A program made the position numbers and the translations under genes. Under the pieces are notes generated by a model that saw only the letters and a list, made by a program, of their open reading frames with translations, did no database searches and was not told the DNA's origin. A stretch of DNA of 64,000 nucleotides from UBA9926 sp018645765 (GTDB lineage Bacteria; Pseudomonadota; Gammaproteobacteria; Pseudomonadales; Azotimanducaceae). The stretch lies in NCBI GenBank assembly GCA_949372755.1, contig CASIBO010000003.1, positions 124,001-188,000 on the forward strand, read 5' to 3'. Below, piece after piece: positions 52,882-62,202 of the stretch (positions within the stretch are counted from its first letter, which is position 1; every line of letters begins with the position of its first letter).

Positions 52882-54045
52882 ATGCCAGCTAGAATCTCTT
52901 TAGTATGGGTCGCAGCCCTCATCCTCACATCGGCACTGCAAATTCAGGCAAGCTTGCTTAATGGCACGGCGACAACGACAAACCTTAGAACAGGCAACTG
53001 CAACATCAGCGAAGCAGAAATGCACTTCGCCATTGACGAGGCCTTTGGCGAACCCCTACTGACTTCATCCTTGAACTGGAAAGCTGGCGCCAAAACATCA
53101 ATCAATTGCCTCCCAGAAAAATCCTCAATATGGATTGAGCTACAGACCAGTACTAATGATCCATACTTCATACTATTCAATCCGAAAATCGGTCACAGTG
53201 GAACCAAAGGTCAGGAAACAACCTCATCACCAAACTGGAATCAGTTACTCTGCACCACGACAGGTGATAACGCTCTTTGCCTGTCGCAAGACGCCGCCAG
53301 AAAAATATTAGAAGGAAAACCAAAACTTCGATCCCTGAAAATTGGATCAAGGGCCCGAATAGCCCTCTTAGATCAATCCTCGGCTTCAGAGGAGAAGCCC
53401 CAAAGTAAAGTGCCTAACCAATTCAGTCGCAACTTTGAACAACAGCTGCTAGCGAAAATCGACAGTGTCTTGAATCAATCCACTTCCGAACCCTCAGTAA
53501 CACCCGCCCTGCCAGAGCCTGCAGATCTCGGGACGGGCGCCCTGGCCCAGGAAAATGCCACACCTTCAGCATCTTTGTTAACAAATGATGTTCCGAAAAA
53601 CATTCAGGATGTTGCCGGGCATATTGCTAATCTCATGTCCAAAGATCTTGCCTTTCACACTGTTCGAGGTAATTCCTGCTCATCTGAAAAATCAGTCTTT
53701 CATACGCTAACAAGTACAACGCTCTGTGGCTTGAGTTTCAGCAGTAAAACCAGCTTCGATTTTCTTTGTGCCGATGACCAGATGCCGCAGTCCGTCACAA
53801 CAGATCACGCTATTTGGTTTGATTTAGCGGCAGATAATCTGAACAAACCGTTCATTCGAGTCTCTTCCGAAGGCTGGGCTTCTCTCTTACTGTCTAAGGC
53901 AGCAACATCCTCTGGCTTGGGAGCCGGGCAGAAGATGTCAGCACAGTTTCTGTTAAGCAGCCAGAACAACAAAATAGAAGCCCTGTCATCGCTAGCCAGA
54001 CAACTCATTGTTCTGCAGGATTACTGCCATACAACGCGCTCCTGA
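52882..54045 (+). CDS. Unknown exported protein with an internal duplication
   Basis: 387 residues from ATG 52882. The signal peptide ends near LQIQA. Two related halves are joined by a Ser/Pro/Glu-rich linker (about 170-240). The first has NCNISEAEMHFAIDE, TSINCLPEKSSIWIELQTST and RSLKIGSRARIALLD. The second has GNSCSSEKSVFHTL, TSFDFLC, HAIWFDLAADN and GAGQKMSAQFLLSSQN. Cys residues recur at matching places. I recognise no family. It is followed 65 bases later by the Sel1/peptidoglycan-binding gene on the same strand, so the two probably work together outside the cytoplasm. Confidence 0.75.
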   Translation: MPARISLVWVAALILTSALQIQASLLNGTATTTNLRTGNCNISEAEMHFAIDEAFGEPLLTSSLNWKAGAKTSINCLPEKSSIWIELQTSTNDPYFILFNPKIGHSGTKGQETTSSPNWNQLLCTTTGDNALCLSQDAARKILEGKPKLRSLKIGSRARIALLDQSSASEEKPQSKVPNQFSRNFEQQLLAKIDSVLNQSTSEPSVTPALPEPADLGTGALAQENATPSASLLTNDVPKNIQDVAGHIANLMSKDLAFHTVRGNSCSSEKSVFHTLTSTTLCGLSFSSKTSFDFLCADDQMPQSVTTDHAIWFDLAADNLNKPFIRVSSEGWASLLLSKAATSSGLGAGQKMSAQFLLSSQNNKIEALSSLARQLIVLQDYCHTTRS

Positions 54046-54146
54046 TACCCTACAGACTTGTCTGCAAAAAAAAATCGCAGTATTTTGTTAACGTTACGTC
54101 AATTTCTAATTTGTCGGGCCACATTTTTAAACAAGGAGCGACCAGC

Positions 54147-55487
54147 ATTAAACGAAACTTATCTATAGCCAGCCTCTTTTCATTGTACCTGCTGTGCACC
54201 ACGGTGGTTCATGCCGAGTCAAATACGATCAGTGAAGGACTTCCCCTGGAGGTTCAACTGGATTTGCATATGAGCGAACTTGGCAGATTGCTACAAATCG
54301 ATGATAGCGTCGGTATCATTGATCTAATCGCCCGAATGCGAGCCCTGGATACACCAATTCCAGATGCCCTTTATTTCCTAGAAGCCACGGCCCTGCATAA
54401 GACCAACGATTCCTTAGCAGCTCAAGACCGATTATTACGGTATTTAAAAAATACCGGACGCGACGGTCGGTACTATGATCAAGCCACCGAGTTACTGCTA
54501 AGCGTCAGGGAGAATGCGGCAAGACAAGAAACCGCGCTCCAGGAAATGGCCGAAAGAAACCGACTACAACAGGTTGAGGCCGAGAAAAAGGCGCAGTCTT
54601 TAAGGACCCGAGAAGCCCAGAGGCTGTTGGCTCAGGTCGGTTTTCCACTAACTCGTGAGTCAGGCATCTTAGATCAAGTCACGCGTGAAGCTCTGGCCGT
54701 CTTTCAGGTCCGCAAGAACCTACGAGTTAATGCTGAGATCAATCGGGAAACAATCGAACAACTCAGGGCATCTGTGCCGGGGTCTGATGACTGTGATACC
54801 TTAGCCTACAGAGCCCGACGGCCAACCGAAATTAGTATCAAACTATCCGATATAGCCCATCAACTCGCCGTACCGGCATGCAATAAAGCTCTTCGACTTT
54901 ACCCCGATGCCGCCAGGTTTCAGATCCAGTATGCGCGCGCATTACTCGCAGCAGGGCGCGCCAGTGATGCTAAGTCTGCGGCAGATAATGCAGCGCGCCT
55001 GGGCTACCTAGGCGCCATGCATCTGCTCGGCCAAATCTACGCAGACGGCGGACTCAGTGATGAGGGAGAAGCCGATGAGGAAAAGGCCTTGCAATGGTTC
55101 CTTGATGCTGCGAACAGAAATGACCCAGAAGCCCAACTGAGCGTCGCCGGATATTATGAACTGGGTAAAGGCGGCCTAAAAAGAAACTCATCGATGGTCG
55201 TCGAATGGCAAGCCAAGGCCGCAGCGCTTAATTACCCCCCAGCACAAGTCATCCTAGCCAAACGCTACATGAGCGGTTCCTCTGTACGCCGAGACTATGA
55301 CAAGGCAATGACGCTATTAATGGGGGCCATCGATCGTAATTATCCTGATGCTTACTTCCACGTAGCAGAAATGTATGAAAAAGGCAGAGGTACTCAAAAA
55401 GACAAAGCAACCGCCTTAGCGTTTTATCGGCAGGCAAAACTACTCGGTGTGCAAGCCGCCACTGCCAAAATTGAAAGACTGGATTAG
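54147..55487 (+). CDS. Exported peptidoglycan-binding-like and Sel1-repeat protein, probable ATT start
   Basis: 446 residues if it starts at the ATT at 54147. This codon has AAGGAG eight bases upstream and yields an ideal signal peptide (KRNLSIASLFSLYLLCTTVVHAES). No ATG, GTG or TTG offers both; the TTG at 54111 has no ribosome site. Then: a helical N-domain, a charged coiled coil (about 110-155), a PGBD-like helix bundle (EAQRLLAQVGFPLT to FQVRKNLRVN), and four Sel1-type repeats, for example AMHLLGQIYADGG and AYFHVAEMYEKGRGT. Sel1 repeats mediate protein contacts in the envelope. It converges with the caspase gene, the stops being three bases apart. Confidence 0.82.
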   Translation: MKRNLSIASLFSLYLLCTTVVHAESNTISEGLPLEVQLDLHMSELGRLLQIDDSVGIIDLIARMRALDTPIPDALYFLEATALHKTNDSLAAQDRLLRYLKNTGRDGRYYDQATELLLSVRENAARQETALQEMAERNRLQQVEAEKKAQSLRTREAQRLLAQVGFPLTRESGILDQVTREALAVFQVRKNLRVNAEINRETIEQLRASVPGSDDCDTLAYRARRPTEISIKLSDIAHQLAVPACNKALRLYPDAARFQIQYARALLAAGRASDAKSAADNAARLGYLGAMHLLGQIYADGGLSDEGEADEEKALQWFLDAANRNDPEAQLSVAGYYELGKGGLKRNSSMVVEWQAKAAALNYPPAQVILAKRYMSGSSVRRDYDKAMTLLMGAIDRNYPDAYFHVAEMYEKGRGTQKDKATALAFYRQAKLLGVQAATAKIERLD

Positions 55488-55490
55488 CCT

Positions 55491-57992
55491 TTAATTAGGA
55501 TTAGGTCGCAGCTGCTCCAGACGGTTACGCGCGGCTTCATTGCCCTGCTCGGCCGCCTTTTCATACCAGAAGACAGCCTGGTCAACGTTTGTTTCAACCC
55601 CAATACCCAACTGGTATAAACGTCCGAGGTTGACCTGTGAAACAATTTGGTCCTGCTCAGCCGCTTTCGTATACCAGACCACCGCCTCGTCTAGGTTGAT
55701 CTCCGTGCCAGTGCCGCTCTCATACCGAAAAGCGATCATGGCTTGAGCATCAGGATCACCTTTTTCAGCAGCCTTTCGAAACCATTCCGTCGCTTCTGGA
55801 TCTTCACCCAGCAGAGACGCGAGTCTAATCATGGCTTTAACATGCGCCATCTCAGCAGCATCCCGGTACCATTTCTTAGCCGAAAGCAGATCTTTTACAA
55901 CATGCTCCCCATTTTCGTACATGTACCCAAGGTAAAACTGGGCTTGTATATCTCCCTTCGACGCAGCCTTAATAAATCGCCTCGCATAATCCCCCAGGCG
56001 TTCCTCGGCGCGGACCGTCGTATCCTTATTGACGGTTACATCCTTTTCTACCTGCACCGCTCCATCAAGTCCTGCATCTTTGGCAGCGACGGTGAGCGCC
56101 CCTGACATTTCAGTTTCTTGCTGGCCAGACGCCTCTTTATCTTCTGGTTGATCTGCAGCCACGACTTCGTGCTTCTCGGATAGAGACGGGTCTACCGAAT
56201 CTGAGGGCTGCTCCGGTACTGAAATTTCAGACTGGACTGTTGCGGACAACCCAACATTGTTGTGCCCCCTTGCCTTGGCCTGCACGTTGGCTTCTGCCGT
56301 CACATCCAGGGTTTGCCTTTGAGCGTTTAATTCGGGCGCTTGCGGGCGCTCGATTGAGGCATCCGTATCAGCAATGTCGACCGTTGCCTCGATTCCAGTC
56401 GACGCCTGAACGATTTCCAAGGCGGCAGACCGATCCGTGAACGCGTCAGCAGCCGCTGTTTTTTCAGCGTCGACTACCGCTTCGGGTTCTTGCACCAACG
56501 CATCACTAGCCAGTGGTGTCATCCCAGATTCTCCACTGCCGGAGTCGTTCTCCTCTAATAACGCTGAATCCATCTCAGCTGGCGCGTCTAAAAGTCGATA
56601 CATCATTTGCGACAACTGATCATCCAGCCTGGATGAATCAGACAGATCCTCGCTGCTATCAATGAGAATAAAACGATCGGTTTGTTCTGTAGATTGCAGC
56701 TGGTCAACCGGGACAAATCCAAGCCGAACGCCTGAATGCGATATGTCAAACCAGTCACCGCTTAAACTTTTATATTCCCCTAAGCCCCAGACGTTGGTAC
56801 CCGCCGCCAACTGACCAACAATATCTGACGCCATATTAGGAACCGCTCGCACAGTCGTTTGCTCAACCGTAACCAGGTCACGATTGATCGGCTTAAAATC
56901 GAAAGATCCCGCTTGGAGGAACTGTTCTCTGGGTAAATTTAAGTTAGCCGATTGCTGCAACTGGCGCAGTCTTAGCAAGGCCTGCGGGGCAAACTGGCCA
57001 TTTGGGAACTGGCTGAGATATGCTGAATATTCACTGCGGCTGCCCGTGTCTTTAATCGAGTTCCAGAACACAATTTCATTGCCCCGAGAGCTTTCATCTG
57101 AACCCATCAGGGGCGCCGTTGGTAAGGCAAACACAAAATCGCCACGATCAAAATCTCGATCTCGCAATTTACCATAACGAGGCGTCTGGGCCGATTCAGT
57201 GAGATTCGTCACCCGATCTCCCAAATACATTCCAAGTTCTGACGCCGTGAGATAACCATCAGCATTGGCATCAGAGCGCTCCTCTCCGCGTATTGCCCGT
57301 ATAAACAGATCACGGAACTGGCCATCATCGGAAACTGTCTGATCCGCATCACCGGAGGTCAAGAACTGGCGCACCGGTAACGTCGTCGCTCGGGTAATCG
57401 CCGCTGGTGGCATAGCACGCTGAGAAGAGAAGACCGTACCGGCAAAACAGGAGTCGAAAACAGCATACACGTGTTTGGAACCTGACTGACGCATATAGGT
57501 GCCAAAGTCGCGAAGCGCCAGCGAAGAAAACTTGAAATCAGCGCTTTGTGATAGACCGGGCGCATCCGCTGGGACCAGATAACCCTCACCATCAACCGTT
57601 GCACCGTGCCCTGCAAACCAGACAAACAGCCTCGTGTCGGGTCGTTCGCCCTTCAGAATAAAAAAGCGCTTAAAAACCTGCATCAATTCAGCGGAATCGA
57701 GGTTTGTGTGCAGATCAACTTCGAAACCCTTTTCCTCTAGCGCTTCGGCAATCAGTTCGGCATCCTTAACCGCATTACTGAGTTTAGGCCATCCTTGCGT
57801 GTATTCGTCGATACCAACAACCAGGGCATAACTTTCGCTATACATGCGGATTTCACCAACTAACTCAGCATTTTTCGATTCTGATGCTCGCAACTGCACA
57901 GAAATACCACGGCTGGCAGATAAGGCATCTGGTATCAGCATTAAAAATGCTATGAGAAAAATAATTCTAGAAACCATGTTCCTCGCAGTCAT
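55491..57992 (-). CDS. Exported caspase-family (C14) protein with EF-hand, SH3-like and Sel1 regions
   Basis: 833 residues from ATG 57992 (starts at 58037, 58028 and 57977 are possible). Signal peptide MVSRIIFLIAFLMLIPDALSAS. A caspase-like domain follows: LVVGIDEY, His129 in FVWFAGHG and Cys182 in AVFDSCFAG. A textbook EF-hand loop, DANADGYLTASE (241-252), sits inside or just after it. Then a helical segment (EYSAYLSQFPNGQFAP), a bacterial SH3-like domain (TVEQTTVRAVPN to GFVPVDQL), a long acidic Ser/Ala/Glu linker (about 450-680) and four Sel1 repeats at the C-terminus. Such orthocaspases cut after Arg or Lys and are often calcium-dependent; here both the dyad and a Ca2+ site are present. 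The target is unknown. Confidence 0.87.
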   Translation of the reverse strand: MTARNMVSRIIFLIAFLMLIPDALSASRGISVQLRASESKNAELVGEIRMYSESYALVVGIDEYTQGWPKLSNAVKDAELIAEALEEKGFEVDLHTNLDSAELMQVFKRFFILKGERPDTRLFVWFAGHGATVDGEGYLVPADAPGLSQSADFKFSSLALRDFGTYMRQSGSKHVYAVFDSCFAGTVFSSQRAMPPAAITRATTLPVRQFLTSGDADQTVSDDGQFRDLFIRAIRGEERSDANADGYLTASELGMYLGDRVTNLTESAQTPRYGKLRDRDFDRGDFVFALPTAPLMGSDESSRGNEIVFWNSIKDTGSRSEYSAYLSQFPNGQFAPQALLRLRQLQQSANLNLPREQFLQAGSFDFKPINRDLVTVEQTTVRAVPNMASDIVGQLAAGTNVWGLGEYKSLSGDWFDISHSGVRLGFVPVDQLQSTEQTDRFILIDSSEDLSDSSRLDDQLSQMMYRLLDAPAEMDSALLEENDSGSGESGMTPLASDALVQEPEAVVDAEKTAAADAFTDRSAALEIVQASTGIEATVDIADTDASIERPQAPELNAQRQTLDVTAEANVQAKARGHNNVGLSATVQSEISVPEQPSDSVDPSLSEKHEVVAADQPEDKEASGQQETEMSGALTVAAKDAGLDGAVQVEKDVTVNKDTTVRAEERLGDYARRFIKAASKGDIQAQFYLGYMYENGEHVVKDLLSAKKWYRDAAEMAHVKAMIRLASLLGEDPEATEWFRKAAEKGDPDAQAMIAFRYESGTGTEINLDEAVVWYTKAAEQDQIVSQVNLGRLYQLGIGVETNVDQAVFWYEKAAEQGNEAARNRLEQLRPNPN

Positions 57993-58374
57993 TCTAGTCC
58001 GCTTTAGTGCCGGTTGGGCCTGTGACATTATCGTCAAACCTCAGACTATCAGATAATCCTGCACAGGATCACTCCTGAGAGCAGGCTACCCACCAACCGC
58101 AATCTCAATAAAAACACTAATTCGTGTCGCCGCCATCGGTTAAAAACGGTTCAGGCAGTCCTTCAACCAATGTCATTCCCAATCAAGACTGTGACGTAAA
58201 ACCATCACTGCACAGTCACATCAATTTGCGAGCAGCCCGATTTTCTGACTGTATGGACATCGAGGGCCCGCCTCAACCGTATCAGGCAGGCTATGCGGCA
58301 TCTCGATTTGCTCCGAGCTGCCGGGTCGATCCATTAAGATTTGTTTAGGTCACCCGCGACGCTCCAGAACAGAT
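57993..58374. other. Intergenic region, about 380 bases
   Basis: Upstream region of the caspase gene and 3' flank of the SDR gene, both minus strand. A 74-codon plus-strand frame at 58124 is not convincing. I see no clear terminator for the SDR cluster. Confidence 0.35.
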
Positions 58375-59205
58375 TTATGCTCGAATTAGCGTCTGATCGT
58401 TTATCATGGCATCCAACTGTTTTTGCACGGTCTTAGCCCAGTGCGGGTGCGTCAAGATCCAAAACTTTTCTTGCTCAATGGCTTTTGCGACCAGTTCACC
58501 CACCTCATCTGGGTGCATCCCATTCTCCAGAGCCGACTGGATGTTGCCGGCCAACTTCCCGGCCTTTTCCGAATCCCCCTTTGGCTTTCCCCGGCCTGGC
58601 CGAAAATCAACGGAATGGCGGCTGATATTGGTGTTGATGGGTCCTGGGCACAACACGGACGCCCGAACAGCGCTTTTCTTAGCCCGGAGTTCTCGCTCCA
58701 CTGCCGCCATCAAGGCCACCACGCCATGCTTGGCCACATTATAAGCGCCCATCATTTGCGAAGAAACCAACCCCGCCATCGAAGACGTCGCATTGATATG
58801 GCCAAAGCCCTGCTCCTCTATGAGGGGTAGAAACGTCTTCACCGCGTAAATTGGCCCCCAAAGATCGACATTAATGATCCATTCCCAGTCAGTCAGCTTA
58901 AGATTACGTGCAGACGTTGGCAGGCCGACCCCAGCATTACTACAAACCACATGGACCCCGCCAAAATGATCCAGGGTCGCTTCCGCCAATCGCTCGACGT
59001 CTTCGAGCTTCGACACGTCACAGACTTGGCACACTACCGAGATACCCGCCTCCGAAAATTCGGCTTCAGCCGCTTTGAGCAATGCATCATCTAGATCCGC
59101 AAGCACAAGCTTCATGCCGCGCGCAGCGAAAGCCCGCGCCATGCCGAGCCCGATACCACTCGCGCCGCCGGTAATGACCGCAGTTCGTCCTGAAAAATCT
59201 TGCAT
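58375..59205 (-). CDS. SDR-family NAD(P) oxidoreductase
   Basis: 276 residues from ATG 59205. Classical SDR: TGGASGIG (12-19), Asp near 37 in VLADLD favouring NAD, CDVSK, SNAG (about 88-91), Ser in NATSSMAG and YNVAKHG (Tyr, Lys). The C-terminal extension with RPGRGKPKGD and HPDEVGELVAKAI is typical of SDRs found in steroid and terpenoid catabolic clusters. It starts three bases after the stop of the CoA transferase gene, so it is translationally linked and last in that transcript. The substrate is a secondary alcohol or ketone of unknown type. Confidence 0.92.
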   Translation of the reverse strand: MQDFSGRTAVITGGASGIGLGMARAFAARGMKLVLADLDDALLKAAEAEFSEAGISVVCQVCDVSKLEDVERLAEATLDHFGGVHVVCSNAGVGLPTSARNLKLTDWEWIINVDLWGPIYAVKTFLPLIEEQGFGHINATSSMAGLVSSQMMGAYNVAKHGVVALMAAVERELRAKKSAVRASVLCPGPINTNISRHSVDFRPGRGKPKGDSEKAGKLAGNIQSALENGMHPDEVGELVAKAIEQEKFWILTHPHWAKTVQKQLDAMINDQTLIRA

Positions 59206-59208
59206 CGT

Positions 59209-60384
59209 TTACTCCTCAAATCCGTGACGGGTTGCGGTTAGCAAGGCTGCCTCGACATCCTGAATCGCCTCATCAGACCAATCCAACCATTGCCTCAATA
59301 CGGCCTGGTTGTGCTCGCCGAGATGCGGCGCGCCGGCCCTAACCTCTGACGCCAGATGTCGAAACTTGTAGGGTGATGCGGGGATCGGTCTCGTGCCACC
59401 GGCTCGGTCATCAACCGCCTGAATCGACCCGCGCGCTTTTACCGACGCGAGCTGACGTACTTCCGATGCGTCTCTTACGTCCCCCCAGGCAATATTCATT
59501 TTATCCAAAGCAAGAATCACTGCATCGCGATCGCCACAGGTCTTTGTGAAGAAGGCTTTAGAGGCTGCTCGTCGCGCTGCGATTTTGTCGGACAAGGTCA
59601 CGTCTTGCGCTGGGTCCAGGCCATCACTCACGTGATAAACCGAACTGAGTAACTTCCAGATATATCTGAACTCGCCCGCCAGCATCAGCAATCCACCGGC
59701 GGTTTCATGCACCTCATTGGTGACGCCCATCGATTGGCCCTCCAACGCGTAATGCATCCCATCATTGGTCACAATCGTTGCATCAACCATCGAGATCGCA
59801 ACCTGATCACCCCGACCCGACTGCTCACGCGCATACAACGCAGCAAGCAACCCAACAAGACCATGCAGGGCGGCATTCGTGTCGGCAACAGAAAGCGGTA
59901 ACTCTGTGGGAAAAGCGCCGGTCAGCGCGGCCTGCCGAGCAATCAAACCCGTCTCTGCGTGAATAATCGGCGCGTAAGCTGCGCGGCGACTATCGGCGTT
60001 GTTGGCACCGAAACCCGAAATCGACAGCATAATAAGGCGAGGATTGATTTCAGCCAGCGTCTCGTAATCGATCCCGAGCCGCGCCATGACATCCGGCCGA
60101 AAGTTCTCGATAAGCACGTCCGCCTGCTCAGCAAGCGACTTAGCAATCAGCAACCCTTTTGGATGTCTTAGGTCAACCGCAATATTCCGTTTGCCCGCGT
60201 TCTGCTGGTGATAGTAGCCAGAGATATCGCCTCGCTTGACGCCCCAGTGCCGGGTCACATCGCCTTCTGGCGGTTCAAGTTTAACGACATCCGCCCCTAA
60301 GTCGCTGAGCATCCGTCCCGCGAAAGGTCCGGCTAGGACGCGTGATAGGTCAAGAACTTTAATCCCGGATAGCGGATACGACAT
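59209..60384 (-). CDS. CaiB/BaiF (family III) CoA transferase
   Basis: 391 residues from ATG 60384. Motifs: IKVLDLSRVLAGPFAGRMLSDLGADVVKLE, ENFRPDVMARLGIDYETL, GFGANN and the catalytic Asp in PLSVADTNAALHG. The middle region (EVHETAGGLLMLAGEFRYIWKLL) fits the alpha-methylacyl/formyl-CoA type. It starts three bases after the BVMO stop and ends three bases before the SDR start, giving the order BVMO - CoA transferase - SDR in one operon. It probably activates an acid released downstream of the BVMO step; the donor CoA is unknown. Confidence 0.92.
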   Translation of the reverse strand: MSYPLSGIKVLDLSRVLAGPFAGRMLSDLGADVVKLEPPEGDVTRHWGVKRGDISGYYHQQNAGKRNIAVDLRHPKGLLIAKSLAEQADVLIENFRPDVMARLGIDYETLAEINPRLIMLSISGFGANNADSRRAAYAPIIHAETGLIARQAALTGAFPTELPLSVADTNAALHGLVGLLAALYAREQSGRGDQVAISMVDATIVTNDGMHYALEGQSMGVTNEVHETAGGLLMLAGEFRYIWKLLSSVYHVSDGLDPAQDVTLSDKIAARRAASKAFFTKTCGDRDAVILALDKMNIAWGDVRDASEVRQLASVKARGSIQAVDDRAGGTRPIPASPYKFRHLASEVRAGAPHLGEHNQAVLRQWLDWSDEAIQDVEAALLTATRHGFEE

Positions 60385-60387
60385 GCC

Positions 60388-62133
60388 CTACTCCTTGCCT
60401 AAGGACGAGGAAGGCTTCCTGGAAGCAAGATGGAAATTCTCTGTCATTTTTTCTCGCACCTGGCCTTGGCATTCGAAATACTGCCGGAACCCCCCGTTAT
60501 AGTTACCATCCTGCCGGCGCTGTTCATTGCCTTCAAAGTTATAGTAGCCGGGCGTGCATTCTTCCGACCGGTTGGTCTTACCGCGGTGTTCAATAACCTG
60601 CTCAACCCACCACGCTTCAGCCGCGTCCGTTGCATCCAGGGTGTGATGTCCATTGCGGCGCACATAGTCTATGCAGTCTGCAATATGGTCGCCTTGGGTC
60701 TGGAGCATATCGGTGAGGTTGAATTGGAACGACGCCTGATACCCACCCATGATAAAAAGATTGGGGAAACCCGCGGTATGAATCCCGAGCAGCGTGCGAA
60801 TGCCATCCTTGTACTTATCCTGCAAGTTGACGCCGCCCTGGCCTTTGATGTCGTTATAGATACCTGTCTGTTGGACCTCGAAACCGGTTGCATAGATCAA
60901 TAGATCCAATTCGTACTCATACCCACCAAAGACCGGCCCTTTGGCGCTGATCTCTGTAACGCCCTGCCCCTTAGTATCGACCAGATGGACGTTCGGCAAA
61001 TTAAAAGCGGGTAGATACTCGTTATGAAAGCATGGACGCTTACACATGAACATATACCAAGGTTTGAGCGCATCAGCGGTTACCTGGTCATCAACGATTT
61101 CATCGATCCGTCTGTGAATGCGCATCATGTAATCGATATTCGCATTTTCCTGCTTTTTCAATTTTTCTTCAGGCGATGTCGCGCCTTTGCTCGCCCGTTT
61201 CTCAAGCGAATTTTCAACGGCTGCAAGTACTTTCGATCGCCTTTTATTCTGCCACCCTGCTTCAAGTTTACGCGCCCAATTTGGATCCGTTGGCCAATCA
61301 TCCCGGACATCAATCGATGAGGGTGTCCGCTGAAACACATAGACCGCCTTTGCGGTCTTTGCCAGCTCGGGCACAATCTGCACGGCACTCGCGCCGGTCC
61401 CGATAATCCCGACAACCTTGTCTTTTAGGTGTTCAAGATTTTGTCCGGTGTATTGGTAGTCCCATCGTGAGGTGTGGAACGCGTGACCGCTAAAAGCCGT
61501 CATCCCCGAAATAGCGGATAGTTTCGGTTTCGCCAAGGTGCCGTTTGCGCAGATAACAAATTGTGCGCGCATCACATCACCGCGATCGGTTTTGACGTGC
61601 CAAAGCTGATCGGTCTCGTTCCAACGCGTCTCGGTCACGGTCGTGTTGAAGACCGCAAGGTCATAGAGATTATACTTGTGAGCGATGGCCTGACAGTGAC
61701 CAAAAATTTCAGGGCCCCGTGAATAATGATTGACCGGTACGTAGTCGAGCTCGTCCAGAAGCGGCAAATAATCATAGCTCACAACATCGCACGCAGCGCC
61801 CGGATATCGATTCCAGTACCAGGTGCCCCCGACATCTGATCCACGCTCCACAATGCGAACGCCTTCTATTCCTCGTTCTCGCAATCGTGCTGAGGTCAAC
61901 AGCGCTGAGAAGCCCCCGCCAATAAACAACACTTCTACCTCATCGGTAATGGGTGCCCGGTCCGGCACGTCCGCCGCATAGGGGTCAACCGCATACTTCG
62001 CTAAGTCGCCGCTAAGCTCCGATGTAAATTGATCCGAGCCTGGAGGGCGATACCCCAAGCGCAAATTTCGCGCCTCCCGGAACTTGGCTTTTATGTCATC
62101 ATAATATTGCTGCGGCTGTTTTGGTCTAGACAT
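60388..62133 (-). CDS. Flavin-binding monooxygenase, canonical Baeyer-Villiger type
   Basis: 581 residues from ATG 62133. An extra N-terminal helical region (1-60) of the kind seen in larger type I BVMOs precedes the FAD motif IGGGFSA (71-77). GGTWYWNRYPGAACD follows, then the complete fingerprint FSGHAFHTSRW (214-224) with His220, the NADPH motif GTGASA, and the late ATGFEVQQTG. These enzymes convert ketones to esters or lactones with NADPH and O2. It is first in the BVMO - CoA transferase - SDR operon; the SDR gene at 62203 lies 69 bases upstream on the same strand. Confidence 0.93.
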   Translation of the reverse strand: MSRPKQPQQYYDDIKAKFREARNLRLGYRPPGSDQFTSELSGDLAKYAVDPYAADVPDRAPITDEVEVLFIGGGFSALLTSARLRERGIEGVRIVERGSDVGGTWYWNRYPGAACDVVSYDYLPLLDELDYVPVNHYSRGPEIFGHCQAIAHKYNLYDLAVFNTTVTETRWNETDQLWHVKTDRGDVMRAQFVICANGTLAKPKLSAISGMTAFSGHAFHTSRWDYQYTGQNLEHLKDKVVGIIGTGASAVQIVPELAKTAKAVYVFQRTPSSIDVRDDWPTDPNWARKLEAGWQNKRRSKVLAAVENSLEKRASKGATSPEEKLKKQENANIDYMMRIHRRIDEIVDDQVTADALKPWYMFMCKRPCFHNEYLPAFNLPNVHLVDTKGQGVTEISAKGPVFGGYEYELDLLIYATGFEVQQTGIYNDIKGQGGVNLQDKYKDGIRTLLGIHTAGFPNLFIMGGYQASFQFNLTDMLQTQGDHIADCIDYVRRNGHHTLDATDAAEAWWVEQVIEHRGKTNRSEECTPGYYNFEGNEQRRQDGNYNGGFRQYFECQGQVREKMTENFHLASRKPSSSLGKE

Positions 62134-62202
62134 TGCAGATCTTCACTTAGAAGTAGAATGATCAAGAAACACCAACTGCCAGAGCATGTCAAACGCGCGG
62201 CT

